Part shown: positions 35,135 through 48,636 of the stretch, one piece after another
Layout of the letters: every line of letters begins with the position of its first letter
Numbering within the stretch: the stretch's first letter is position 1
Assembly (NCBI RefSeq): GCF_031755915.1
Contig: NC_083384.1
Coordinates: 18,445,001-18,509,000, forward strand
Reading direction: 5' to 3'
Length of the DNA: 64,000 nucleotides
DNA from: Ziziphus jujuba
Lineage: Eukaryota > Streptophyta > Magnoliopsida > Rosales > Rhamnaceae
Made by a program: the position numbers and the translations under genes
Notes under the pieces: model-generated
What the model saw: the letters and a program-made list of their open reading frames with translations, nothing else
Told to the model about the DNA's origin: nothing
Database searches by the model: none

Positions 35135-37425
35135 CCATGTTCTGAATTTCTACTAATTAATGCCCGTAACAATGTAGACAAGGCTCTATTGACTACTTCA
35201 GTTTGTCCATCGGTTTGTAGATGACAAGTAGTTGAAAGTAAAACCTTAGTCCCTAATTTAGGCCACAAAGTTTTCCAAAAGTAACTTAAGAACTTAGCAT
35301 TCCTATCGGAAACAATTGTCCTAGGCATTCCATGTAATCTTACTACTTACCTAAAGAATAGATTAGCTACATTAGATGCATCATCAGTTTTATTACATAA
35401 AAATAAAATGTTCCATCTTAGAAAACCTATCCACAATAACAAAAATTGAATGCTTACCTGTTCTAGACCTAGGTAAACCATAAACCAAATCCATAGAACC
35501 CAAGGAAAGGATGGAATCGGCAATGGAAGATACAAACCGTGTGGCTTCAACATTGGCTTGGACTTTCGACATTTAAAGCACCTCTCACAAATTGTCTCTA
35601 CATCTCTCCTTAAGTTAAGCCAACAAAAGTATTCTTGCAGCAAGGACCTCCACCAAAATGACCAATTGAACCTCCACCATGACCGTCCCAAACTAGTTAC
35701 CCCTTAATGCTACAATTAGGTATGCAAAGTTGATTTTCCCTAAACAAATATCCCTAAAAAATGTAGAATATATTGTAACCATGCTTAAAACAATTTTTAA
35801 ATATTTCACCAAAGTCATTATCATGCTCATAAAGTTCTTTCAATTGTTCAAATCTAAGCAATCTAGCATCTAAGGTAGAAAACAATGCATACCTTCGGGA
35901 TAATGCATCGGCAGCCACATTTTTCTTACCTTTCTTGTAGCGGATGGCATAAGAAAAGTCTTAATGAACTCAATCCACTTAGCATGCCATCAGTTAAGCT
36001 TCCCTTGACCTTTGATGTGCTTCAATTATTCATGATTCGTGTGCATCACAGATTCCTTTGGCATCAAGTAATGTTACCATGTCTCCAAAGCCCTTACCAA
36101 CGCGTACATCTTTTTTTCATAGGTCAGGTACTTCAATTCCGCTCCATTAAACTTTGCACTAAAATATGCTATGGTCTTCCTTCTTGCATTAAAATAGATC
36201 CAATACCTACACCCGAAGCATCATATTCTATTTCAAATGTTTCAGAAAAATTAGGCAAAATAGTAAAGGAGCATTAGTTAATTTTTCTTTCAACAAATTA
36301 AAAGATTTTTCTTATGCTTCCTCCCATTTGAATCTAGCATTCTTCTTTACAACTTCGGTCAAAGATGCTGTGATGCTGCTAAAATCCTTGACAAATCTTC
36401 AGTAGAAGCTAGCCAAGCCATCAAAGCTCCTCACTTGGGTAATAGAGGTAGGTTTTGACCATCCTTGAATTGCTTGGACCTTGGATTGGTCAACTTTAAT
36501 TCCCGCTGCACTTACAACAAATCCTAAAAAAACAAGTTCATCTTTGCAAAAATCACACTTCTTAAGGTTAGCAAATAATCTTTCCTTTCTTAGTACTCCT
36601 AAAACTAAAATAAGAAGTCCTACATGGTCATCGAAATTTCTACTATATACAAAAATATCATCAAAATAAACATCCATAAATTTTCCAATGAATGGATGCA
36701 TAACATGATTCATTAATGTCATAAAAGTACTAGGTGCATTAGTTAAACGAAAAGGCATTACTAACCACTCATACAATCTATATTTAGTTTTAAATGTGGT
36801 TTTCCATTCATCATCCTCTTTCATCCTAATTTGATAATACCCATTCCTAAGATCAATTTTAGAAAACATGCATGCACCATGCAATTCATCCAGTATATAA
36901 TATAATCTAGAAATTGGATGCCTTTATTTAATGGTTATATTATTAATGGCTCTACAATCTACACATATGCGCCATGAACCATCTTTCTTAGGTACTAATA
37001 AAACAGAGACAGCACATAGACTCATGCTTTCATGAATATAACATTTGTCAAGTAACTCACTTACATGCCTTTGTAGCTCCTTTGTCTCCTCGAGATTATT
37101 CCTATACGCAGGCCTATTAGGAATTGTAGCTCCAAGTACAAAATCAATTTGATGTTCAATCCCTCAAATAGGTGGTAAACCATTAGGAATTTCCTCTGGA
37201 AAGACATCATTAAATTCCTGCTAAAGAAAAGAAATAGAACTTGGCAATTCAAGCTCTTCAAGGTTAGCTTGATCATTTAGATAAACATCTTTATAAATCA
37301 TGACCAGCAATAGTTTATTATTCAAAATAACCTTTTTAACCTCACCTAAACTAAGATAAACAAAAGAAATTTCTTTCTATTTTCTTTCCTCTCTTTTTCT
37401 TTCCCACTCTCGACCACCTCACCTT
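35135..37425 (-). pseudogene. RT, RNase H and integrase, gypsy element 3
   Basis: Minus strand, from the right: pre-RT linker (37276-37061, shifted), RT (36884-36399) with MPFRLTN, YFDD (36668-36657) and [19 protein letters not shown], then a degraded RNase H (about 36370-35890), the integrase zinc region with CFKC (35691-35560), and the core with [17 protein letters not shown] (35328 onward). The integrase stops at the codons before the usual RTWEEC block, where the antisense LTR begins. Frameshifts occur near 35460-35520 and 36890. Confidence 0.83.
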
Positions 37426-38165
37426 TCCTCACACTCTTCGTTTTTCACTTTGTTCCTCCCTCTCAGCTTCCTCTCTCTTTTTCCCCTCAATTTTGGGTTT
37501 AGAATACTTACCTTGGATGGATGAGATGATCTTACCTTCCTTCACAAATGGTGAATCTGTGGGTGCCATGCTTGCTTTGTCCTTGAGCTGTTCGGCCTCT
37601 CTTTTTTGTTGCATCCATAATTGGTCTCTAATTCCAAAGTGGCCAATTTCACCATCTTTGCCTCAGAATAACTATGGCAATCAAATATCATCTCCATATA
37701 CTCCTCCCATTCCAAATAAGCCTCCGGATCACTTTTTCCAAAAAATGGTGGTATATTGACTTTAATGTTTTCAAGGTCATCATCTTCATTTAGAACCTGC
37801 CTCCCACGGTTTCGCCTTCCTTTGAGAGCAAAAATATCATCAAATTCCTCCTCTAGTGTCTCCAAAAATACTTCCTCAAATCCTTCCTTAGGCTGTCCAT
37901 GACCTCCTCGTCCTTGTCCTCCACCTCGGCCTCGATAAAACTCTTGCCTTGGATTTGGCCCACCTTGTGATGTTTCTAACCTATCCATCTTTTGGTCTAG
38001 TTGATCAAAGTGAGCATTCATCCTTTGAAGTTGTTCCAAGTCTACCATCATGTCGATAGTTTCACCTCCACTTCCTGTTGCTCGAGAGTCACCCTTAAAC
38101 CCTATGGATTCCTCTTCATTAATTCTAAATAAGCCATCTCCTCTTCTCATTCTTGAATCTGCCAT
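37426..38165 (-). pseudogene. Shortened gag fused to linker, gypsy element 3
   Basis: It starts ATG at 38165 (MADSRMRRGD), then LEQLQRMNAHFDQLDQKMDR, an RG-rich stretch (RGRGGGQGRGGHG) and IPPFFGKSDPEAYLEWEEYM. After VKLATLE (about 37645) the sequence jumps to the linker near QQKREAEQLK. The capsid C-terminus, zinc knuckle and protease are deleted, with a frame change at the fusion. The 207-residue open frame is therefore a fusion product of deletion and not a new gene. Confidence 0.82.
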
Positions 38166-39291
38166 GTTAGTATAAATAATGCAAAAATCCTTATCAAAAT
38201 CATTCCCTCATGTGTTTCACTCAAACAAGGTCTCGACACTCGTGTTTGAACAGTAGTTTTGGCTTTTAACCCTCTTTTAAGCTCACACTCTCTTGCCTTT
38301 TTTCCTCTCAAAGAATTATCTCAAAGTTCTAATTAAACACACACAAAATAGCAACTAGATCACAAGAATTCCTTAATTAAACATATCAACAAAACAGCAA
38401 CTAAAATGAACAAATACCGACTGAATTGTGAAAACCTCGTCTCGGCCTAACTAACCAAAAATAAGGTAAATCAACAAGAAATTTTTCAAAATTGATAAGA
38501 AGCAAACCAGAATATTAAGAATCAAAAATTCAGGGATAAAATTTCTTCAAACAATGAACAAGAACAATTTTGAACAAAATATGGATTAGTTGTTGGTTGT
38601 AGTTCTTGTAATTTTAAGTTTTTGCTTCAAATTCTTTAACAATTTTAATCCAAACAATTTTAACACTGAAAACTCAAATATCCAATGAAAATATTGAATT
38701 CTACCAACTCCAAATATCACAAATTCAATTTTTTTTTCAACTCAAACAAATTCAAAGTCCAAACTTTCAACCAAAACCGGCCTTTTACAAATTTATTTAT
38801 TTATTCAGCTTTTGGCTTTTCTTTTTTTTTTTTTTTTGGTCACAAATAAAATGATGCAAACACAGTTTCCAGCAGCACCAAACAGTACACAAACCGCAAT
38901 TCCAAACCAAACACAAGCTTAAACCCATGGCCACACAAATTGCAAATTTTGTGAGTTTCCAATATGTTGCCGCAAATCGTTTTTTTCTTTTTTTCTTTTT
39001 TAATACATGAATGCAACTAATTTAAGATTAAAAAAGAAAAAAAATTCAAAAATAACCCAAATTACTATGAACTAATATGCAAAACAACCAACAAACTAGG
39101 AAGCAAAAATTTAGATAAAATAGTGAACAAATTTGGCTATGAAGAAAAATCTTTTTTTTTTTTTTTAAGATACCAAATGTGAAGAAGATAGCAGCAACCT
39201 TAACCTAATGCTAAAATTGCATATTAACATAAAACAAAATAAAGCAAATAGGATGGATCAAAACTGAAAAAAATTTGGCTCTGATACCAAA
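38166..39291 (-). other. 5' leader and primer site, gypsy element 3
   Basis: Family leader with T tracts near 38827-38840 and 39152-39166. The primer site is the reverse complement of GCTCTGATACCAA (39278-39290), a perfect match to the initiator tRNA-Met complement, next to the LTR edge at 39292. Confidence 0.8.
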
Positions 39292-39417
39292 TGATGTGAA
39301 ACTATGTCACTTGCTCCTGAACCTGTATTATATTAGGCCGGATCTTAATTATGTTTATGTTCTAATGGAAACCTTAGCTCTTAATCAACATGTCAATAGA
39401 AGATGCCACAATAGCTT
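39292..39417 (-). repeat. 5' LTR of element 3, first piece
   Basis: It starts TGATGTGAAAC and breaks at GCCACAATAGCTT, where element 5 is inserted. The sequence resumes at 50730 with AGGTGATGATGTCC. Intact family LTRs read CACAATAGGTGATGG, so AGCTT/AGGTG is probably a decayed target duplication. Confidence 0.8.
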
Positions 39418-40481
39418 TGATACGAACCTAGGTCGACTCGCGCCTAAACCCATATTATATTAGCCCGGATCTCAATTAATATCAAGTTCTTATGGAAAAA
39501 CTTTGGTATAATGAAAGTGCCAAAATCGGTTATGGAAGTCCTATTGATAAGTCAAACCTAAAACACGCACTCTCTAATGGTGTTTTAGGTGTTCATAGAG
39601 AACAAAGAGAATTCTATCTCACAATTAATTTTCTGAATATTATTAAATGTGAGTTCTTCCTCAAAAATGTGCCCTTAAATAGGCTAGAGTCACAAAGCAA
39701 TAAACCCTAAAAACCTAGGACAAAACCAGCCAAAAGGATTAGGAAACCAAGCTTGGCCGAATTTTCTCTCTCCTTTCCTAATCTAATTTTTATTAATTAA
39801 TTCCTTTAGTTTGGATTAGGAATTGATTAATTTACAATGAAAATAATAAAATAATAACTTTCCTAAGTTGATTTTTCAAGTGTATAAATAAATAGAAACC
39901 AAATAAAAGACTAATTTCCTAAAATAAAAAGTCAAAATTAAATTAGGAAACAAATTGACTATCTTTCTAACTAAGCTAGCTTTGACCAATCTTTGACCAA
40001 TTTAAGCTCCAAATCAGCTTCCATATGCCTTGTAGGATGCCAAATAGGATTATTTTTGAGTTCCACATGTTTCCCTTGGTTGGATCAAAGAGATAATGTC
40101 AACTCAGCAAAATACAGTAAAGCTAGTAACTAATACAGCAATTTTCAGTCAAAACTCCTGCTATGCACATAATCCCATTTTCTTTGCCTCTGATTCTGAC
40201 TTAGCTTGATTCCATGACCTCTTAGTGATATTCATTGAATCCATGAAATGTTGGAACCATGTCTTTCTACCCAGAGTCCATATTTGCACTAAAATAGCTA
40301 CTCGGTCCTTATCGGACTCCACCATTTGAATGCTTAAAACAGTCTTTGTATCTTCAGGTATTGACAAGCTCTTTTCTTAAATCTCTTGGCTTGAGCTCTA
40401 ATGATTGGCCCAGTCTTCATCTGTATCTGGTCAGCATCCCAGCGGGTTGTCGGTTGTTTGAGTTTGGACGGATCCTCATCA
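39418..40481 (-). repeat. 3' LTR of element 5 (subtype A)
   Basis: It starts TGATACGAACC and ends CTCATCA at 40481, next to the polypurine tract (reverse of GGAGGGCAA, 40482-40490). It shares long stretches with 48637-49556, for example ATTAGGAAACCAAGCTTGGC and CTTTGACCAATCTTTGACC. On the minus strand the pol tail crosses into it (MKTGPIIRAQAKRFKK). Confidence 0.85.
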
Positions 40482-43326
40482 TTGCCCTCCTCTCTTGAAA
40501 AGGATTTGCTCTCAAATCAAAGTCATCACCTGCAGAAAAAGGAGATAAGTGAGCACCATTAAATGTAGCATTAACATTATGCTCATCCAGCAAATCAAGT
40601 TCGTAAGCATTGTTATTTTTTCACTCCAAAACTTGAAAAGGTCCATCTCCAAGTGGCATAAGCTTGGACTTACTTTGTTCAGGAAACATCTCCTTTCTTA
40701 GGTGCAACCAAACCCAATATCTAGGTTCAAAGATAACTTGTTTTTGGCCTTCATTAGCACTTCTTGCATATTTCTCGGTCCTCCTCTCAATATCTGCCTT
40801 TGTCTTTTCATGAATCTGCTTCACGAAATCAGCTTTTTGTTCACTTAAAGGTAAAGGTATTGAATCTAATGGAGTCAAAGGATTAAAACCATAAACAACC
40901 TCAAATGGTGTATATTTAGTATCTGAATACAAAGACCTATTATAAGCAAATTCAACATGTGGCAAACATTCCTTCCATATTCTTAAGTTTATAGTAATTA
41001 AAGCTCGTAACAATGCAGACAAGGTCCTATTTACTACTTCGGTTTGTCCATCAGTTTATGGATGACAAGTGGTTGAAAATAAAAGTTTAGATCCTAACTT
41101 AGCCCATAAATTTTTCTAAAAATAACTTAAAAACTTAGCATCCCTATCCGAAACAATTGTTCTAGGCCTACCATGCAACCTAACAATATTCTTAAAGAAT
41201 AAGTTAGAAACATTAGATGCATCATCAGTTTTGTTACAAGCAATAGAATGTGCCATCTTAGAAAATTTATCCACAAAAACAAATATTGAATCCTTACCTA
41301 TCCTTGACCTAGGTAAACCAAGAATAAAATCCATAGATAAATCCACCAAAGGAAAAGAAGGAATCAGCAATGGAAGGTACAAACTGTGCGGCTTCAACTT
41401 AGAGTTGGATTTTTGGCACTTCAAGCATCTTTCACATATTTTCTCCACATCTCTCCTCATGCTAGACCAATAAAAATGTTCTTTCGGCAAGGATAAAGTT
41501 TTTAAAACACCAAAATGAACCGTTACCACCATGACCTTCCCTCACTAATAATTCTTTAATGCTACGATTAGGCATACAAAGTTTGTTTTCCCTGAACAAA
41601 TACCCCTCAAAGATGTAAAATTTATTAAAACCATGTTTTGAGCAGGTCCTAAATATTTCTCTGAAGTCACTATCATGCTTATAAAGTTCTTTTAATTGTT
41701 CAAATCCAAGCAATCTAGCATCTAAGGTAGAAAATAATACATACCTTCGGGATAATGCATCGGCGACCACATTTTTCTTACCTATTTTGTAGTGAATGAC
41801 ATAAGGAAATGTTTCAATGAACTCCATCCACTTAGCATGCCTTTGGATGAGCTTCCCTTTACCTTTAATGTGCTTCAAAGATTCATGATTCGTATGAATC
41901 ACAAACTGCTTTGGCATTAAATAGTACTGCCACGTTTCCAAATCTCTCACCAATGCATACATATCTTTGTCATAGGTCGGATAGTTTAGTGCATCTCAAT
42001 TCAATTTTTCCCTAAAATAAGCTATGGGTCTTCCTTCTTGCATTAAGACAGCTCCAATACCTGCACCTAAAGCATCACACTCAATTTCAAAAGTCTTAGA
42101 AAAATTTGGCAAAACTAATAAAGGTGCATTACACAATTTTTCTTTCAACAAATTAAAAGATTTTTCTTGTACTTCCCCCCATTTAAAGCCAACATTCTTC
42201 TTGACAACTTCATTCAAAGGTGTGACTATGGTGCTAAAATCCTTGACAAATCTTCTATAAAAACTTACCAAGCCATGGAAACTCCTCACTTACGTGATTG
42301 TTGTAAGAACCGGCCACTCTTTGATTGCTTGCACTTTAGCTTGATCCATTTTGATTCCTGCAGCACTTACTACAAATCCTAGAAAACAAGCTCATCTTTG
42401 CAAAAATCACACTTGTTCATGTTAGCAAACAATCTTTCCTTTCTAAGAACTTGCAAAACTTGCCTAAGTTGATCCACATGCTCATCCAGGTTTCGACTAT
42501 ACACCAAAATATCATCAAAATAAACAACCACAAATTCACCAATAAATGGACGCATTACATGATTCATAAGCCTCATAAAAGTACTAGGTGCATTAGATAA
42601 TCCAAAAGGCATAACTAACCATTCATACAGCCCATATTTAGTTTTAAATGCGGTTTTCCATTCATCATCTTCTTTCATTCTAATTTGATGATAACCACTC
42701 CTAAGATCAATTTTAGTAAACATACAAGCACCATGCAACTCATCAAACATATCATCTAATCTAGGAATGGGATATCTATATTTAATTGTGATGTTATTTA
42801 TAGCCCTACAATCAACACACATTCTCCAAGAACCATCCTTTTTAGGTACTAACAAAACAGGAATAGCACATGGACTTAAACTCTCACGAATGTATCCTTT
42901 ATCAAGCAAGTTACTTACCTATTTTTGCGGCTCCTTTGTTTCTTCAGGATTGCTTCTATATGCTGGTCTATTTGGTATGGCAGCCCCTGGGACAAAGTGA
43001 ATTTGATGTTTTATCCCTCGAATAGGTGGTAGTCCACTTGGAATCTCATTCGGGAAAACATCTCCAAATTCCTTCAAAAGAGAAATCATTGAACTTGGCA
43101 ATTCAAGTTCTTCAAAGTTAGTTTGATTATTAAAATAGTTTTCTTTATATATCATGACCAGCAAGGGTTTCGTACATTCAATAATCTTATTAATATCCCC
43201 AAAACTCAAATAAAAATTCTGGTTTTTCCTTTTTTTTCTTTCTTTTCTTTTTCTCCCCTTGGTTTGGCTCTCATTGGCGGAAATTTCCAAATTGTTGGTG
43301 CTCTCAGGTTTACTCTCTTTTCTCAC
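40482..43326 (-). pseudogene. RT, RNase H and integrase, gypsy element 5
   Basis: Minus strand: a linker with [16 protein letters not shown] (43326-42919), then RT (42909-42379) with [21 protein letters not shown] and YFDD (42522-42511). After a frame break near 42379 come [15 protein letters not shown] (42289 onward), RNase H (41962-41750) with [13 protein letters not shown], the integrase zinc region and core (41532-41116) with [12 protein letters not shown] and [12 protein letters not shown], and the C-terminal domain (41022-40621) ending near the GDGPFQVLE block. Stops and frameshifts separate five otherwise long open segments. Confidence 0.87.
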
Positions 43327-45253
43327 CCCCTCTCAGCTTTCTCTTGGTTTTTCCACTTGATTTGGATTTTAGAAAGCTTACCTTGATTAGTGAACTCAAT
43401 CTCACCTTCTTGAAAGGATGGTGAAGCCATTGGTGCCATACTTGTTTTCTTCTTGAGTTTTTTGGCCTCCCTCCTTTGTTGCATGTGTAGTTGATCTTTG
43501 TAGACCTCCTTGGGAGTTAATGGCTCCAGCTTCATTTTCTTCCCTCTAAACTTGAAAACAACACTATTTTCTCGACCAAAATGAGTAGCATCTTTGTCAA
43601 ATTGCCATGGTCTACCTAGTAAAATATGTTCGGCATGCATTGGTACAATGTCACACAAGACAACATCCTCTCATACCTACCTGTATTAAATTTAACTTTG
43701 GCTTGCTTATTTACCTTCATCTCACCACTATCATTTAACCATTGTAACCTATAGGGTTCTGGATGCTTAATTGTTTTCAAGCCTAATTTATCAACTACAA
43801 GATTACTTATCACGTTGGTACAACTCCCACTATCTATAATCATGCTACAAATCTTACCTTGTATTTCGCAGCGAGTGTGGAAGATGTTTTCTCTTTGTAT
43901 CTGCTCTTTATCTTTGTAGACAGCAAGTACTCTCCTTGAAACCAAGCTCAACTCAGCATTAGATGTGTCTCCTGGTTCGATTTCATCATCATTGCATTCC
44001 TCCTCTTGCTCGGTGTCAGCTCCGCTTTCTTCACTTGCAGATTCCAGCTCACCATCACCCTCTAATACCGTGATTCTTCTATTTGGGCATTGGATGGCTA
44101 TGTGTCCTCTTCCTTAGTACTTAAAACAAATTATTTCTCTATATTTTTGACGTTTAGGATCAGATTTTATCTCACCTCTAAGTGCTTGGACAGATTCGAT
44201 CTTGGCCTCCCTTTTTGATTGGTTGGTACTTTCTTCTCCAGCTTTCAGTTTTGGTTTGATTTCATTAGCTGAATTGTTTCTCCAGCCACTTGAATTGATT
44301 CTCCCACTACTAGAAACACCTCCAAGCCATGATCCTACACCCTTCCTCTTGAATTGGTGTTCAAGCTTAATGGCTACATGCAACATCTCCTCCAACTCCA
44401 AGTATTGTTGCAATTCAAGCTGGTTGGCAATGCACGGTTCAAACCACCAAGAAATCTCACCATTGTTGCCTCCCTATCCTCATTCATATCCAGCCTCATC
44501 ATGAGCATCTCCATCTCTTTGTAATAATCCTCCACAGTCCTACTTCCTTGAGACAAAGATTGAAGCCTTTGATGCAGCAACCTATGGTAATGTGATGGCG
44601 CAAACCGCTTTCTCATGGCTCCTTTCATTTGTCGCCATGTTGTGATCAAGTCATCACCAACTCTCCTCCGGGTGCCTTGCTCATTTGTCCACCATTGGAG
44701 TGCATAATGGCCAAACTCCATTGCTGCCAACTTCACCTTCTTACCCTCTGAATAATTATGGCAGTCGAATATCATCTCCATCTTTTCTTCCCACTCCAAA
44801 TATGCCTCAGGATCACTTTTTTCCCATGAATGGTGAGATGTTGATCTTGATATTGCTAAGATTGTCATCTGTTTCTTCCCTCCTATATCTTCCATAGCCA
44901 GCTCTCTCTTGGACAGCAAAGGTTTCATCCATGCCTTCCTCAAAGTCTCCACCAAAATTCTCCTCCTCAAATTCCTCTCTCGGTCTCTCATGGCCTCCTC
45001 ATCCTCGACCTTGACCTTCATGGAATTCTTACCTATTTCTTGTGTTCGGCATTCCTTGGGAAACTTCTAGCCTTCCCATCCTTTGATTCATGTGCTTAAA
45101 TTGAGCACTCACCCACTGTAATTGTTCCAAAATAGCTTTCAATTCCGTTTGCTCACCACTCCTGGTAGCTCGTGGATCACCATGAAATCCTACGGACTCT
45201 TCTTCATTAATTCTCAGTGGTGAGTCTCCTCTTCTTATTCTAGAATCTGCCAT
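43327..45253 (-). pseudogene. Gag and protease, gypsy element 5
   Basis: It starts ATG at 45253 (MADSRIRRGDS), with LEQLQWVSAQFKHMNQRM, an RG-rich segment (shifted frame near 45025), then NEQGTRRRVGDD, KRFAPSHYHRLLHQRLQSLS and LELEEMLHVAIKLEHQFKRKG (45021-44114). The zinc knuckle near 44115 lacks an intact first half: the Cys after FK is replaced by a stop. The protease (43951-43616) retains MIIDSGSCTNVIS. A frameshift near 43670 precedes HILLGRPWQF. The longest gag frame is 215 codons. Confidence 0.84.
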
Positions 45254-46408
45254 GTTAGTAAAATACTGCAAAAATAAAACAAATCCTGACAATATTCATT
45301 CCCTCACGTGTTTCACTCAAACAAGGTCTCGACACTCGTGTTTGCACACTAGTTTCGGCTTTTACCCTCTTTTAAGCTCACACTCTCTTGCCTTTTTCCA
45401 CTCAAAGAATTAACTCAAAGTTCTAATTAAAACACCCACAAAACAGCAATTAGATTACAAGTATGTTTTAATTAAACTTATCATCAAAACAATAGCTAAA
45501 AGTAGGCAATACCGAAGAATACAACAAAACCTAGTTTTTGGCTTTTCTAGGCAAAATAAAGCAAATTAATGAGAAAACTTTGGAATTTTGAAGATCTGGA
45601 CCAGATGGTAATAGATTATGAGTTCAAGAAAAAGAAATTCAAATACGAACAAGAATTAAATTGAACAAAAATATAGAATAGTTGTTGGTTGTTGTTCTTT
45701 GTAATTCATGTTTTTGTACCAAATCCTTTAACTAATTTTAATCCAGATAATTTAGCACTCAAACTCAAATATCCAGCAGCAAAAATAACTCTCCAGAAAC
45801 TCCAAATATGGAATAAATAATCAACAAAGCAGCAATTACAAGAAGTTTCCAGCAACAAACTTCAACACCAATTTTCAACAAATCGATATATATATATATT
45901 TTATATATTCGGCTTTCTTTTTTTTTTTTTTTTTTTCACTCACTGAATATCAAACACAACTGTTGTAGCAAGAATAAACAACAAATTTGCAATTCCAACT
46001 CCAAAAATTCACCAAACCCGTGACCTCCAAATAAACACAAATGTGTAGTTTTTTTTTTTTTTTTTTTAATGTTGCCGCAAACTCTATTTTTTTTTCTTCT
46101 TTTTTTTTTTTTTTTTGAATAGATGAATGCAAATATTTAAGACTAAAATTGTAAAGAAAAATCAACAATAACCAAATTAAAAAAAACAAGGATGAAAGAC
46201 AACAACAAACTAGGAAACAAAAATAAGATAAAACTAGGAAATCCTAATTCAACTAGGAATGAATTATTATTATTATTTTTTTAAGATGCAGAACGTGTAT
46301 GGGATGGATGCAACCTTAACCTAATGCTAAGATTCTAGAATAACACAAAAACAAATAAAGCAAATAAAGATAGATCAAACCTGAACAAAATTTATCTCTG
46401 ATACCAAA
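45254..46408 (-). other. 5' leader and primer site of the inner copy
   Basis: The leader contains T tracts at 45918-45935, 46050-46070 and 46100-46117. The primer site is the reverse complement of TCTCTGATACCA at 46395-46406, next to the LTR at 46409. This leader belongs to the copy whose LTR is of subtype B. Confidence 0.78.
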
Positions 46409-47360
46409 TGATACGAACCTAGGACGACCTGCTCCTAAACCCGTATTATATTAGCCCGGATCTAATTATATTCAAGTTCTAATGGTCACCTTGACCCCTA
46501 ACCAACCTGTGATTAGAAACCTTGGTATATAATGAAGACGCCACAATAGGTGATGGAAGGCCTATTGATAAGTCAAACTAAAACACTCATTCACTAATGG
46601 TGTTTTAGGTGTTTAAAAGAACAAAGAGAATTCAATCTCATAAATAATTTTCTGTATAAAATTCAAGATTCCTCTTATTGAAAAATAAGCCTTTAAATAG
46701 GCTTTGAATGAACAAAATAAAACCCTAAAAGGATTAGAAAATTTCGGCCAACATAGAATAGATAGGAAATTGCCTAATTTCACATCCTTTCCTAATCTAA
46801 TTTGGATTAATTAATTCCCTTATTTTGAAGTAGGAATTAATTAATTTACAATGACAATAATAAAATAATAACTTTCCTAAACTTATTTTTCCAACAAATA
46901 AATAAATAAATAAAACCCCCCAAAAAAAAAAAGTCAAACGCAAATTAGAAAACGAGTTGACTAGTTTGACAACTAAGCTGACTTATGTCTAATGTCCAAG
47001 CTAACTTATGTCTGCCTGATGTCCGAGCTAACTTATGTCTGTCCGAGCTAACTTATGTTTGCCTAATGTCTGAACTAAGTTATGTCTGATGTCCAAAGTC
47101 CAAGGTCAGATGTTCGAGGCATGGGTGTCCAATATAAAATGTCCGATGTATCAGCCTCCACCACTTGGATGCTTAAAACAGGTCTTTTATCTTCAGGTAT
47201 GGACAAGCCCTTTTAAGAATGAATTACTTTCTGGATAAAGGCAGCAAGGTTGTCCTTAAACCTCTTAGCTTGAGCCCTAGTGATCGGTCCAGTCTTCATC
47301 TGTATCGGATGAGTACCCCAATGAGTTGTTGGTTGTATGAGCTCTGGCAGATTCGCATCA
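46409..47360 (-). repeat. LTR of subtype B with internal minisatellite
   Basis: It starts TGATACGAACCTAGG and ends ATTCGCATCA; 952 bp. Between about 46975 and 47110 it carries repeats of AGCTAACTTATGTCTG with GATGTCCG-type links, absent from the outer LTRs of element 5 but shared with 59228-60221. It is flanked on the left by its own primer site and on the right by gag of the outer element. Confidence 0.85.
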
Positions 47361-47478
47361 CACTGTGCTCATCTCCCATCCCTGTAGCTCGAGAATTACC
47401 CTTGAATCCTACGAACTCCTCTTCATTAATGCCTAATGAGTCATCTCCTACTCCTCTTCTTATCCTTGAGTCTACCGT
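47361..47478 (-). pseudogene. Gag N-terminal fragment of the outer element 5
   Basis: The minus strand reads VDSRIRRGVGDD then NEEEFVGFKGNSRATGMG, the family gag start, but the ATG is changed to ACG (47478-47476). It is cut off after about 39 codons by LTR-B. It shows that the outer element had its own gag, distinct from that at 45253. Confidence 0.8.
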
Positions 47479-48636
47479 GTTAGTAAACATGTTGCAAAAA
47501 TATAATAAATCCTCACCAAATTCACTCCCTCATGTGTTTCACTCAAATAAGGTCTCGATACTCGTGTTTGCACACTAATTTTGGCTTTTACCCTCTTTTA
47601 AGCTCACACTTTCTTATCTTTTTTCACTCAAAGAATTATCTCAAAGTTATAATTAAGACACCCACTAAACATCAATTATATCACAGGTATGTTTTTATTA
47701 AACTTATCAACAAAGCAATAGCAAAGAGCAAGCAATACCGAGTGAATTAATAAAACCTAGTTCTCGGATTTTCTAAGCAAAAACAAGGTAAGTCAACAAG
47801 TAAACTTTTGGAATGAAATAAAAGCTGTTAGAATATGAATGAACCAATAATTCAAGGACTAAATATAGAGAAAGAAATTCAAACACAAACAAGAATCAAA
47901 TTGAACAAAAATATAGGATAATTGTTGGTCTTTGTTCTTTGTAATTCATGTTTTGTATCAAATCCTTCAACTATTTTTAATCCAAATAATTTTGCACCCA
48001 AAAATACAAATATCCAACAGAAAAATTGAATTTCCAGCAACTCCAAATATTGAATAAATAAGCAACAACACAGCAGTTCCAACAAATTTGCAGCAAGCAA
48101 ATTCAAACTCCAACTTTAACCAAACCGACCTTTCTTTTTTTTTTTGGGCTTTTCTTCTTCCTTTTTTTTTTTTCTAAACTCAAAAAATATAATCTCAACT
48201 GTAGCATCAAGATTTAACAACTAAATTGCAATTCCAAATCCAAATAACTACCAAACCCAAGACCACACAATGCAAATTTCGCAAAATTGGTGAATTTTAT
48301 ATTTGTTGCCGCAAACACACTTCTTTTCTCTTCTTTTTTTTTTTTTTTTTTTTTTTGAATATATGAATGCAAATATTTAAGCTTAGAAACAGCAAAGAAT
48401 AATCAAAAATGTGCTAAATTATGAAGAACGAAGAGGAAATCAACAAACAAGCTAGGAAGCAAAATACGGTAAACAAAGAATCCTAATGTCGGCTATAATT
48501 TTTTTTTTTTAATATGCAGAACGTGTATGATGATAGAAGCAACCTTAACCTAATGCTGAAATTGTAGAATAACACAAAACAAAATAAAGTGAATAAGATA
48601 GATCAAATCTGAACAAAATTATGCTCTGATACCAAA
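47479..48636 (-). other. 5' leader and primer site of the outer element 5
   Basis: Leader with T tracts at 48130-48145, 48160-48173 and 48335-48356. The primer site is the reverse complement of GCTCTGATACCA at 48623-48634, beside the LTR edge (TGCTACAAACTT at 48637). Confidence 0.78.

Noticed and set aside
37542..38165. 207-residue open frame as a new gene
   Set aside because: The N-terminal two thirds are family gag and the last 30 residues are linker read in the wrong frame after a deletion.
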